Below are positions 8,828 to 17,096 of a stretch of 49,468 nucleotides of DNA, one piece after another. The notes below the pieces were generated by a model. It was not told the DNA's origin, made no database searches, and worked only from the letters and a program-made list of their open reading frames with translations. The stretch's first letter is position 1; every line of letters starts with the position of its first letter. The stretch is from a bacterium (GTDB lineage: Bacteria > JAJRZV01). Both the position numbers and the translations under genes were made by a program. The stretch lies in NCBI GenBank assembly GCA_024275095.1, contig JAJRZV010000002.1:1-49468 (forward strand), written 5' to 3'.

Positions 8828-10012
8828 ATGGACATTCTTTACCTCCGCAACGACCCTGTGGAAACGCACCTTGCAGGGGGGGCTTACGCCCATACCACCG
8901 GTGTTATCAAGGGCTTTATGGCTCACAATGCAAGGGTTGTATTTGCTGGATATATGAATCTTCCACTTACTCACCAGCACCTGAAATGCATACGATTGCA
9001 GGCTCCTCCGATGATACCCTCTACTTCTGTCCGAAGGATGATGGCTGGTTTTCAACCCGCACACCGGGTGCGGAGACTTTTACCCTCGTACTCCTGGTCA
9101 TTTTTATATCACCGCTACAGTCTCAATGATTGTCTTCCTCTGCGACTGGCTCGTTCACTGGGCATACCGTGCGTGACAGAATACAACGGTTCCGAGGTCT
9201 GGATTGCCAGAAAGTGGAGTGGTTCCCGCTCTCCTTTGCTTTTCGTATCTTCAATAATTGAAAAACAGATTTTGAAACACACTGATGCGCTTGTTACTGT
9301 TTCAAAGCCTCTTGCAGACGAATTGAAAAAGATTGGTGCTGATGCAGGGAGGATCCTTGTAAATCCCAATGGCTTTGATGACGAATTGTTTACCCAAGAG
9401 AACGACTGTAGAGCTGTAAGAGAAAAGTATGAAATTCCACTGGATGCCGTTGTGGTGACTTATGTGGGAAGTTTCGCACCTTTTCACGGCGTTGAGATTT
9501 TGGCCAAAGCCGCTGGCACAGCGGTGCGCCGGGGCAACAGCAATCTTTTTTTTCTTTTTGTAGGTGAAGGCAAAATGCGTGCAGAAGTGGAGGACATTAT
9601 CCGGAGTGAAGGACTTGTGAAGCGTACACTTTTTACAGGCCTGGTGCCCCCCGAGGAGGCAGCAAGACTAATGAAGGCTTCGGATATTCTCGTTGCTTCT
9701 CACGTGTTTCGCGAAGGTGATGAATTTTTTGGCTCACCAACAAAGCTGTTTGAATATATGGCCAGCGGTCGCGCCGTTATTGCTTCAGCCATTGGCCAGA
9801 TAAAAGAAATTATCCGGGACGGAGAAAACGGGCGCCTTGTACCTTCAGGAAACGAGAAAGTTCTTGCAGATGTAATCCTCGAACTTGCCAATGACATAAA
9901 CGAGAGAACCAAACTCGGCGGAAATGCACGAAAGGAAGCTTTCAACCTGTACACATGGAAAGCTCATGCAAGGCGTACCCTTGATTTTTTGCGATCCCTC
10001 GGTTTGATTTGA
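8828..10012 (+). CDS. Glycosyltransferase family 4 (GT-B) protein
   Basis: 394 residues. The N-terminal Rossmann half begins MDILYLRNDPVETHLAGGAYAHTTGVIKGF, the acceptor-side glycine-rich loop typical of GT4 enzymes; the C-terminal half has ILVNPNGFD, VVVTYVGSFAPFHGVEILAKA, LFTGLVPPEEAARLM, and the donor-binding FGSPTKLFEYMASGRAVIASAIGQIKEII with the EX7E-like Glu. It probably transfers a nucleotide-activated sugar onto a glycolipid or polysaccharide. No sugar-nucleotide genes are adjacent, so the substrate cannot be named. The 218 bp upstream (8610-8827) contain no gene I can support and no clear regulatory element. Confidence 0.88.
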   Translation: MDILYLRNDPVETHLAGGAYAHTTGVIKGFMAHNARVVFAGYMNLPLTHQHLKCIRLQAPPMIPSTSVRRMMAGFQPAHRVRRLLPSYSWSFLYHRYSLNDCLPLRLARSLGIPCVTEYNGSEVWIARKWSGSRSPLLFVSSIIEKQILKHTDALVTVSKPLADELKKIGADAGRILVNPNGFDDELFTQENDCRAVREKYEIPLDAVVVTYVGSFAPFHGVEILAKAAGTAVRRGNSNLFFLFVGEGKMRAEVEDIIRSEGLVKRTLFTGLVPPEEAARLMKASDILVASHVFREGDEFFGSPTKLFEYMASGRAVIASAIGQIKEIIRDGENGRLVPSGNEKVLADVILELANDINERTKLGGNARKEAFNLYTWKAHARRTLDFLRSLGLI

Positions 10013-10072
10013 TCGATAACTGAACTCATTTCATTTTTTTCTGGTCACATTCTTGATGCGCTGCTAAAATGC

Positions 10073-10088
10073 CTGATTGACAAATCAG
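10073..10088. promoter_or_regulatory. Candidate operator palindrome upstream of acyl-CoA synthetase
   Basis: CTGATTGACAAATCAG is a perfect 6+4+6 inverted repeat lying 20 bp before the ATG at 10109 and just after a TAAAAT that could serve as a -10 box (10065-10070). Position and symmetry fit a repressor site, and fatty-acid-degradation genes are often controlled by FadR- or TetR-type repressors, but no regulator is encoded nearby. A short palindrome could also occur by chance. Confidence 0.35.
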
Positions 10089-10108
10089 TCAGAAAAAGGA
10101 GGTGGAGT

Positions 10109-12022
10109 ATGTCAGAAACACCCTTTAAGGTTGAATACTCTAATATTCGCGAAATGATTGAAAAACGGGCTGAAGAGTCAGCAGATAATGTCTTTTTAGC
10201 CTTTTACGACCGTTACATCACCTTTGGAGAATTCAACGAGCTGGTAAACCGCTTTGCCAACGGGCTTTTGAACCTGGGTATAAAGAAGGGTGACGTCATT
10301 TACGTATACCTTCAGAACTCACCTGAACATCTTGTGGCATCGCTTGCTGCTGTCAAAATTGGTGCAATTGCCTGTCCAATCAATATTTTGTTAAAGCAGG
10401 AAGAAATCGAGTACGAGTTCAATGATTCAGGCGGCAAGCTGGTTGTCACTGAACCCATGTTTATGCCCATCGTGGAAGCCATAAGGCCCAACACACCTTC
10501 CATTCAACACATAGTGGAACTTTCCGACAGCCCGAAAGAAGGAAATGTCTCTTATCAGGCTCTGCTGGATGAGAACAGCCCGGAATTGCAGGATATTCCA
10601 ATAGATAAAAATGACCTCGCTTTCATTTTTTATACTTCAGGCACAACAGGCAAACCCAAAGGGGCCATGCTTACTCACTGGAACGTGGTTTTTTGTCTCG
10701 CGGGCATTCGGGAGGCACTGGGGCCACAGCCTGGAGAAGAGATTGATGAGGAATCGCAATGTGCATTGATCTTTCTGCCCATGTTCCATGTCAACGCGAT
10801 GATGTCACTTTTGAGCGGTATTTACCGGGGATTCAAGATTGCGTTGCTGAGAAAGTTCTCCGTGAGGGAATTCGGGCCCACGGTTGAAAAGGAGAAGTGC
10901 ACGTTTTTCAGTGCTGTACCCAAGGTTTACAAAATCCTGCTTGAAGCCAAGGATCAGGTACTGCAGTACGATCTCAGTTCATTGAAGTACGGTATCTGTG
11001 GTGCAGCACCCATGCCTCCGGAAACGATCAAAGAGTTTGAAAGAGAATACGGCATAGAAATTCTTGAAGGATACGGTCTTACAGAAGGAACCGTTGCCAG
11101 CACATTGCACCGTCGAGGGGGTAAAAAGAAAATTGGTTCCATTGGTCCGGCACTGCCTGGCCAGGAAGTAAAAATCATGGATGAGAATGGCAACCCCCTG
11201 CCACCCGGAGAGATAGGAGAGATCTGGATCAGGGGTGATAACGTAATGGTGGGTTACTGGGGTAAAGAAGAAGAAACAAAGAAAACTTTGGTTGATGGAT
11301 GGCTGCGCACAGGAGACATTGGATACATGGATGAGGAAGGTTTCTTTTACATTGTGGATCGGGCGAAAGATATGATTATCAAGGGTGGAGAGAACATCTA
11401 TCCCAAGGAAATCGAAGATGTGATTTCTCAGCACCCCAAGGTTCACGATGTGGCAGTGATCGGTGTTCCTGATGAACTCTCAGGAGAAGAAGTGAAAGCA
11501 TTTGTTGTTCCACGAATTGGTGAAAAAGTAGAGCCTGAAGAAATCATTGAATATTGCAAAGAGCGATTGGCAGATTTCAAGGTGCCCAGGTATGTAGAAA
11601 TTGTGCTCGCACTCCCGGTCAGCCCTGTAGGTAAAGTATTGAAAAAAGACCTGCGCAAAGGAAAGGGTTTTATCACGTTTAAAGAACTGGAAGAGGTCGG
11701 TGAACTCAATCTGGATATGCTTTTCCAGATGATGCCCTATCGTTTCAATAAGGAAAAAGCCGGTAACTGGGAAGCCCTGATACAGTATGAAGTGCACGGT
11801 AAGAACGGAGGTGAATGGTACATTGAGGTAAAAAATGGTGAAATGAAATCCGGAAAGGGGAAGGTGGATAATCCCACCTGCGTGGTAAAGACATACGACC
11901 TGGTACTTCAGAAACTTATTGCTAAAGAGCTGGACGGCATGACTGCCATTAACAGTGGACTCATTCAGATTGAAGGTAACGAGTCGGATATGGCCATCCT
12001 CAGTGAAGTGCTGGCTGGTTGA
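10109..12022 (+). CDS. Long-chain acyl-CoA synthetase fused to a C-terminal SCP2 domain
   Basis: 637 residues, preceded by a strong AAAGGAGGTGG ribosome site. Residues 1-540 are an AMP-forming adenylating enzyme: P-loop FYTSGTTGKPKGAML, GYGLTEGTVAS, the YWGKEEETKKTL/DGWLRTGDIGY region and the C-terminal catalytic loop SPVGKVLKKDLRKG with its Lys. It activates a fatty or other carboxylic acid to its CoA thioester. Residues about 545-637 (LDMLFQMMPYRFN, VDNPTCVVKTYDLVLQKLIA, GLIQIEGNESDMAIL) match the SCP2 sterol-carrier fold, which binds lipids in a hydrophobic tunnel. The fusion suggests handling of a bulky or very hydrophobic substrate. A terminator follows. Confidence 0.92.
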   Translation: MSETPFKVEYSNIREMIEKRAEESADNVFLAFYDRYITFGEFNELVNRFANGLLNLGIKKGDVIYVYLQNSPEHLVASLAAVKIGAIACPINILLKQEEIEYEFNDSGGKLVVTEPMFMPIVEAIRPNTPSIQHIVELSDSPKEGNVSYQALLDENSPELQDIPIDKNDLAFIFYTSGTTGKPKGAMLTHWNVVFCLAGIREALGPQPGEEIDEESQCALIFLPMFHVNAMMSLLSGIYRGFKIALLRKFSVREFGPTVEKEKCTFFSAVPKVYKILLEAKDQVLQYDLSSLKYGICGAAPMPPETIKEFEREYGIEILEGYGLTEGTVASTLHRRGGKKKIGSIGPALPGQEVKIMDENGNPLPPGEIGEIWIRGDNVMVGYWGKEEETKKTLVDGWLRTGDIGYMDEEGFFYIVDRAKDMIIKGGENIYPKEIEDVISQHPKVHDVAVIGVPDELSGEEVKAFVVPRIGEKVEPEEIIEYCKERLADFKVPRYVEIVLALPVSPVGKVLKKDLRKGKGFITFKELEEVGELNLDMLFQMMPYRFNKEKAGNWEALIQYEVHGKNGGEWYIEVKNGEMKSGKGKVDNPTCVVKTYDLVLQKLIAKELDGMTAINSGLIQIEGNESDMAILSEVLAG

Positions 12023-12051
12023 TTAACCTTTTCAAGGAGAGGTTTCCGGAT

Positions 12052-12094
12052 CCCCCGTGGATGACATCAAAATTATCCATGGGGGAATTTTTTT
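12052..12094 (+). terminator. Rho-independent terminator after acyl-CoA synthetase
   Basis: An 11-bp stem, 12052-12062 (CCCCCGTGGAT) pairing with 12075-12085 (ATCCATGGGGG) with one G-U pair, a 12-nt loop, then AA and seven T (12088-12094). It lies 30 bp after the stop codon of the SCP2-fusion ligase and also insulates it from the convergent tRNA. Confidence 0.88.
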
Positions 12095-12159
12095 ATCTGG
12101 TTTGTCGGGTATCGAGAGGTTAAAAAAGATGTCAATAATCTTGCTCATAAGCAATAAAA

Positions 12160-12236
<77 letters not shown>

Positions 12237-12249
12237 CCGTTGTGAAATG

Positions 12250-12279
12250 ATTATAAGGGAGGCATTTTTTTACTGTCAA
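12250..12279 (-). promoter_or_regulatory. Consensus sigma-70 promoter of tRNA-fMet
   Basis: On the minus strand TTGACA (12279-12274) and TATAAT (12255-12250) are both perfect consensus hexamers, separated by 18 bp. The -10 box ends 13 bp before the first base of the mature tRNA, which leaves a short 5' leader for RNase P. The upstream sequence is AT-rich (an UP-like stretch near 12300-12320). Confidence 0.8.
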
Positions 12280-12330
12280 CGCTCCGTATAGCAGTATGCG
12301 AGTTTATATAAAATTACGTTTACAAGGATT

Positions 12331-13968
12331 TCAGATCCGCTTGCGCCAGTCGGGCATTTCCTTGTCTCTATCCCATCCGTGGTCTGTCTTTTCCTTTTCT
12401 TCAGCAATCAACTGATGTTTGACCACGCGTCCCGTGGGAGTGTACGGTAGCCTTTCTACAAACTCGATGAAACGCGGAACCTTAAAATATGCAAGTTGTT
12501 TACCAACGTGAAGCACAATATCTTCCGGTGATACCTGTTCACCACCGCGCAGGAGTATAATGGCTTTTATTTCTTCGCCTCGCATGGGATCGTGTACGGG
12601 AATCACAGCACAGTCCTGAACAGCGGGGTGATCCTTAATAACCGCTTCCACTTCCCATGCAGCGATGTTTTCACCAGAGCGACGAATGATGAATTTTTTC
12701 CTTTCAACAAAGTATGTAAATCCTTTTTCATCGCGTTTTACTATATCACCTGAACGGAGCCAGCCGTCCTTGAGGGTTTCCTGTGTCCTTTCTTCGTCCA
12801 TGAAGTATCCCTTCATGGTACACGGGCTGCGCCTGATGAGTTCACCTGTGGAACCAACAGGCACGTCGTTGCCGTTCTCGTCGACCACGCGTACTTCATG
12901 CCCGAGGTCCCAGAAAGCGGGAACACCAAAAGAACCAAGCATGCGCAGAGATTTATCTCCGTGATTGAGAAAGGGCAGTGGATCTTCGGTCTGACTGTAT
13001 CCCTCGAGGATAGTCAGATTGTATCGTTCTTCAAATTTTTCCCAGAGTTCTCGAGGGGTTCCTCCCACGATGACAAAGTCTGCTGGTGTGGTTTTGTCTT
13101 CCGGGCTTTCAGGAAGTGAATAAATGATCTGCATAAGAGAACCCAGTGCATTAAATGCTTTTGCTTCGTAGTCTCGAATTTCCTTCCAGAATTTCTGAGG
13201 TGAAAAACGGTCAGAAAGGATGAGACGCCTACCGGCAACCATCATCCCGAGTGAAGAATATATCTGTGCGTTGATGTGGAACAGGGGCAGGCATGTGTAA
13301 TCACTTTCAATCTTTTCTATTGGCCAGAGGCTGATGGCTTTGGCGGCGAGCGCGTATGAACGCTGCGTGAGCATGGCGCCCTTTGGAAGACCTGTTGTAC
13401 CGGATGTATAAATAATTGCGAACAGGTCTTCTTCTGTGAGGTTCACGGCAACATCAGCAAGGGTGACAGAATTGGCAAGGGATGAGAGCGTTTCACCGTC
13501 ACCCTCTGTTTTTATCACGGTTTTTACCCCGGGTAATTTGGGCAGGACCTTTTCTACTATGGGGTAAAGGTCTTCGTCTGCAACCACAAGGGAGGATTGA
13601 GAATTGCCGACAATGTATTCCACTTCACGTTCTCGGTAGAACCAGTTGACCGGGACTTCGATGGCGCCAATCTTACCACAGGCATAAATACAGCCGAGAT
13701 ACCACGGAGAGTTTTTCATGTAAAGGGCGATTCTGTCACCTTTTTGGATACCTTTGGAAAGAAACACGGAGGCGATTCTGTCTACCAGTTCTTTAAAAGC
13801 TCCGTAGGTAAACGATTGTCCTGTAGGTGCAAATTGGAGATACACATTGTCTCTCCACAAACGAGCAGCTGCAGATAAAATACCGTAAACTGTTGTGCTC
13901 TCAAGAATACTTTTTTCGAGTTTTGCCTTTGCTGTTTCGAAGCTGGACCATTTTTTGATTTCATCCAT
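12331..13968 (-). CDS. AMP-dependent acyl-CoA ligase (crotonobetaine/carnitine-CoA ligase-like)
   Basis: 545 residues with a good AGGGGGAACA ribosome site before ATG. Motifs of the adenylate-forming family are complete: IIYTSGTTGLPKGAML, the substrate-pocket CLPLFHINAQIYSS, GYSQTEDPLPF (unusual for the common GYG.TE), DGWLRSGDIVKRDEKGFTYFVERKK and the C-terminal YTPTGRVVKHQL with the catalytic Lys. Overall it resembles CaiC-like and other medium or branched-chain acid:CoA ligases. It lies downstream of the monoglyceride-lipase-like gene on the same strand, which could supply the fatty acid. The exact substrate is unknown. Confidence 0.87.
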   Translation of the reverse strand: MDEIKKWSSFETAKAKLEKSILESTTVYGILSAAARLWRDNVYLQFAPTGQSFTYGAFKELVDRIASVFLSKGIQKGDRIALYMKNSPWYLGCIYACGKIGAIEVPVNWFYREREVEYIVGNSQSSLVVADEDLYPIVEKVLPKLPGVKTVIKTEGDGETLSSLANSVTLADVAVNLTEEDLFAIIYTSGTTGLPKGAMLTQRSYALAAKAISLWPIEKIESDYTCLPLFHINAQIYSSLGMMVAGRRLILSDRFSPQKFWKEIRDYEAKAFNALGSLMQIIYSLPESPEDKTTPADFVIVGGTPRELWEKFEERYNLTILEGYSQTEDPLPFLNHGDKSLRMLGSFGVPAFWDLGHEVRVVDENGNDVPVGSTGELIRRSPCTMKGYFMDEERTQETLKDGWLRSGDIVKRDEKGFTYFVERKKFIIRRSGENIAAWEVEAVIKDHPAVQDCAVIPVHDPMRGEEIKAIILLRGGEQVSPEDIVLHVGKQLAYFKVPRFIEFVERLPYTPTGRVVKHQLIAEEKEKTDHGWDRDKEMPDWRKRI

Positions 13969-14028
13969 TGTTCCCCTCCTTGAAAAATGAATGTGCTTTT
14001 TCTCCTTTCACGAATTCTCTTGTATATA

Positions 14029-14886
14029 TTACTTTTTCAACTCTTTGATCCATCCTTCAAGATCGGAATATACAATTTCCTTTTCTGGTTCGTTAAAAAT
14101 CTCGTGGTAAAGTTGAGGATAACGTATAAACTTCTTTTTGCGTGAACTGCTTCTTTTTACAAATTCCTCGCTGGCATCGGGATCGGTAAGCATGTCACTT
14201 CCTCCATGCATAACAAGAAGAGGGTAATACATCGTGTGTGCCCTGTTCATTGTGTCTTCCATTGCTCTTAGGGTGTTGAAAAACCACCTTACACTCACTT
14301 TTCGATGGACAAGAGGATCTTCTACATACTTTTTGACCACTTCCTTATCACGTGAAAGATTTGAAGGGTCTATCCCGTTGGGCATGGAGAACGTTGGAAA
14401 CAAACGCAAAAGCAACCTTCCCAGGAGCACCTTCCAGCGGGGTACAGGGGCTTTAATCCGCAATAGAGGGCCCGATGCGATGATCGCCTTCATGTTGGGC
14501 GTGGAATATATAAGTCCATATCTCAACACGATCAGGCCGCCCATGCTGTGACCGATGAGAAATCCCGGTACATCCTTTCTTTCCTCTGCTATAAATTGCC
14601 AGAATATATCCACATCATCTATGTACTGCTGAAAGTCAGCCACATCGCCCCTTTTTCCTCCGGAACGCCCGTGTCCCCGAAGGTCAAAGGCGGCCACGTC
14701 GTACCCTAAGCTATTAAAGTAGGAAGCAAAATGCTCATACCGGCCCGAATGCTCTCCCAGGCCATGAACAACAACAAAAAAGCCGATTCGTTTATCCGTT
14801 GTGGCAGGCCACAGCCTAAAAAAGAGTTCTGTGCCATCGTGACTCTTTATGAAATTTTTTGAATTATTTTGTGTGTCTGTGGTCAT
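14029..14886 (-). CDS. Alpha/beta hydrolase, monoacylglycerol-lipase-like
   Basis: 285 residues from the ATG at 14886, chosen because a GGGGG ribosome site precedes it and the family begins near SHDGTELFFRLWPA; the open frame runs on to 14985 without a good start. The oxyanion HGLGEHSGRYEHFASYF, the DLRGHGRSGGKRGDVADFQQYIDDVD stretch and the nucleophile GHSMGG are those of the Hydrolase_4/monoglyceride lipase family; the catalytic Asp lies in SDMLTDPDASEEF and the His in YHEIFNEPEKE. No signal peptide is seen. It probably cleaves acylglycerols or similar esters, feeding the acyl-CoA ligase downstream. Confidence 0.88.
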   Translation of the reverse strand: MTTDTQNNSKNFIKSHDGTELFFRLWPATTDKRIGFFVVVHGLGEHSGRYEHFASYFNSLGYDVAAFDLRGHGRSGGKRGDVADFQQYIDDVDIFWQFIAEERKDVPGFLIGHSMGGLIVLRYGLIYSTPNMKAIIASGPLLRIKAPVPRWKVLLGRLLLRLFPTFSMPNGIDPSNLSRDKEVVKKYVEDPLVHRKVSVRWFFNTLRAMEDTMNRAHTMYYPLLVMHGGSDMLTDPDASEEFVKRSSSRKKKFIRYPQLYHEIFNEPEKEIVYSDLEGWIKELKK

Positions 14887-14907
14887 GGTACCCCCATTTC
14901 CAGAGTG

Positions 14908-14922
14908 CCTGTATTTTACAGG
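14908..14922. promoter_or_regulatory. Candidate operator palindrome between lipase and bioB
   Basis: CCTGTATTTTACAGG is a perfect 6+3+6 inverted repeat, 22 bp upstream of the lipase ATG and in the divergent region shared with bioB. It does not match the BirA site I know from enterobacteria. It may regulate either gene; nothing in the window names the protein. Confidence 0.3.
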
Positions 14923-15011
14923 ATGCAAGCAGGAATGATACAGACCTTGATTTTCACAGCCCTCTCCAATAAAGTAATGTCTCAATAATTTTTAACAAAA
15001 AGGTGGGGCTG

Positions 15012-16046
15012 ATGAGAAGTAAAATCCTTGAATTAAGAGAAAAGGTGCTGAGCGGAGAGTGTCCTGCACGCAGGGCTTTTTATGAATTGAAGAGTATGCC
15101 CCGGCTGGAGATGTGGGAGTTCATATTCGGTGGTGGAATTATTCGTGAACATTATGCAGGACAGGAAGTTTTTATGTGTGCTATTGCCAATGTGAAATCT
15201 GGAGGATGTTCAGAAGATTGTGCTTTCTGCGCCCAGTCCTCGCGAAGCAAAGCAAATATTCCACGTTATGACCTTATTGAGGACATCGAAAACCTGGTGG
15301 AGAAGGCAAGGATAACAGCCGAAAAAGGTGCCTCTGAATTCTGTCTGGTGGCTGCATGGAAAAAACCTGGCCGAAACAGTGAACGTATTTTGAAGACAAT
15401 AGAACGCATAAAAGAGGAAGCCGAGGTTGAAGTGGCAGTGTCACTGGGTCATATAGATGCTTCGTTTGCAAGGGAGCTCAAGGATGCGGGTGCTGTCAGG
15501 TACAATCATAATCTGGAGACATCGGAGCAGTTTTTCCCGAAAATCTGTTCTACCCATCCATGGCGGGATCATGTGAGAACCGTAGAGGTTCTCAAAGAAG
15601 CAGGGCTTGAGGTGTGCAGTGGAGGGATTATAGGCATGGGGGAGAGCTGGGATGATCGAGTGGACCTTGCATTTAGTTTGAGAGAGCTGGATGTGGAGCA
15701 TATCCCCGTTAACATACTCATTCCGATTCCAGGGACCCCCCTCGCTGATGCAGCTCCTCCGGAGCCCTTGGAGTCGCTCGCTTCAATAGCGCTCTTCAGG
15801 TACGTCAACCCTACTAAAACCATCATTGTGGCAGGTGGAAGGGAGCGGAACCTCAGGGATTTGCAATCGTATATCTTCGCAGCCGGGGCTAACGGTTTCA
15901 TAGGGGGAGATTATCTGACGACCAGGGGTCGTTCCATAGAAGAGGATCTTCAGATGGTTAAGGACCTTGGATTGAAATTCAGACGGTTGAGTGGGTTTAA
16001 TAGAATACCAGAAGATTTAAATCTAATAGAGGGAGGTACCAAATGA
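15012..16046 (+). CDS. bioB: Biotin synthase, variant lacking two canonical [2Fe-2S] ligands
   Basis: 344 residues from ATG 15012 (AGGTGGGG ribosome site; a GTG nine bases earlier is less likely). The radical-SAM motif is C66-S-E-D-C70-A-F-C73, followed by FCLVAAWKKP, YNHNLET, VCSGGIIGMGE and IPVNILIPIPGTPLAD as in BioB, which inserts sulfur into dethiobiotin. Compared with E. coli, Cys97 and Cys188 are kept (C111, C202), but Cys128 is Ala142 and Arg260 is Ile272, both ligands of the classical [2Fe-2S] cluster. An additional Cys179 (KICSTHPW) is present. This pattern suggests an enzyme with a different auxiliary cluster, like the alternative (type II) biotin synthases of anaerobes. No other bio genes are in the window. 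It overlaps the next gene by 4 nt. Confidence 0.9.
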   Translation: MRSKILELREKVLSGECPARRAFYELKSMPRLEMWEFIFGGGIIREHYAGQEVFMCAIANVKSGGCSEDCAFCAQSSRSKANIPRYDLIEDIENLVEKARITAEKGASEFCLVAAWKKPGRNSERILKTIERIKEEAEVEVAVSLGHIDASFARELKDAGAVRYNHNLETSEQFFPKICSTHPWRDHVRTVEVLKEAGLEVCSGGIIGMGESWDDRVDLAFSLRELDVEHIPVNILIPIPGTPLADAAPPEPLESLASIALFRYVNPTKTIIVAGGRERNLRDLQSYIFAAGANGFIGGDYLTTRGRSIEEDLQMVKDLGLKFRRLSGFNRIPEDLNLIEGGTK

Positions 16047-17083
16047 AGAGGGTGACGTGGTTATACGTAGCATGTTGTATTGCACTGACAGCTGGGTGTG
16101 CCCGTAAAGAGGGTAAGGTTGTTGCCCGTGTGGGGAGTGAGACCATTACCACCGCGGATTTGAAAGCTGAGCTGAATAGAATGAGGCGTCCCCCCACAGA
16201 GCGGGATGTGAAAAGAGTACTCAATAAATTAATTACGGACGCGGCTTTTGTGGCAGAGGCCAAAAAGCGCGGAATAGACAGGCGTCCTGAGTTTGTCAGA
16301 GAGGTTGAGAATTATAAGAAGCGACTGCTCATGAAATTGCTCAATCAGGAGATTATGAAAAGTGAAGCACGTAAAACAATCAGTGAAAAAGAGCTGAGGG
16401 AGTATTACGAAAAGAATAAAAACTTCTACAGGGCTCGCAAGACGTTTGTGATCAATCACATTACGGCTGCAAGTGAAAAACTGGCCAAAAAAATAATAAA
16501 ACAATGGAAGAAGGCCAAAAAAGCTGATCTGAGACAGATAGCGAAGAAGCTAATGCAGGAGTCTCCAGGTAAGATAAACATCACGGAAAGGGAATACGTG
16601 GAAGTGCCCTCAAGAAAGTACGGAGCGGAATTTTCAAAAGAACTGGAGAAGCTTCACAATGGTGATGTTTCAAAGATTATTCGAGGCAGAGATGGACGCT
16701 GGCATGTAGTGCAGGTTGTGAGCAGACGCGACATTCCAGAGCGTTCCTTCGAGCAGGTCAAGAATAATATAAAAATGCGTCTTATGGCTCAACGGCGTTC
16801 AGCAGCTTCAACGAAATTCAGGGAAGAATTGAGAAAGAATTATAAGCCGAAAATATACGATACCATCCTCCAGGAGTTTATCAAAAACATTGCCAAGGCA
16901 AGGGAAAAAGCACCTTTTACTCTTCCGGGACTCGGCAAGAAGAAACCCCCTGCTGCTCGGACGCCAGGAGTAGAAAAAACCCCGAAAAAGGTAATACCAG
17001 GCACTCCGCCATCTCCTCCAGGACCTGGCCGCCCCCTTCCGTCTCCAAGAAAAGGCAAAGAGGCCCCAGCACCTCAAAAATAA
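16043..17083 (+). CDS. SurA/PpiC-like peptidyl-prolyl isomerase lipoprotein
   Basis: 346 residues. The N-terminus has a lipobox ending at Cys19 (ALTAGC), so it should be a lipoprotein, probably outer-membrane or periplasmic. Residues 25-125 are the SurA-N-like helical chaperone part (VVARVGSETITTADLKAELN, NKLITDAAFVAEAKKRG). Residues 140-250 contain a parvulin-like core (FVINHITAASEKLAKKIIKQ, EFSKELEKLHNGDVSKII, GRWHVVQVVSRR). The last 55 residues are Pro/Lys-rich and probably disordered. Such proteins help outer-membrane barrels fold. The operon with bioB is unexpected, since no functional link is known. Confidence 0.82.
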   Translation: MKRVTWLYVACCIALTAGCARKEGKVVARVGSETITTADLKAELNRMRRPPTERDVKRVLNKLITDAAFVAEAKKRGIDRRPEFVREVENYKKRLLMKLLNQEIMKSEARKTISEKELREYYEKNKNFYRARKTFVINHITAASEKLAKKIIKQWKKAKKADLRQIAKKLMQESPGKINITEREYVEVPSRKYGAEFSKELEKLHNGDVSKIIRGRDGRWHVVQVVSRRDIPERSFEQVKNNIKMRLMAQRRSAASTKFREELRKNYKPKIYDTILQEFIKNIAKAREKAPFTLPGLGKKKPPAARTPGVEKTPKKVIPGTPPSPPGPGRPLPSPRKGKEAPAPQK

Positions 17084-17096
17084 GAAGAGGAAGCTA

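Noticed and set aside
12141-12154. TTGCT-CATA-AGCAA hairpin after tRNA-fMet as terminator
   Set aside because: Stem of five pairs only and the T-run lies more than 14 bases further on; too weak to list.
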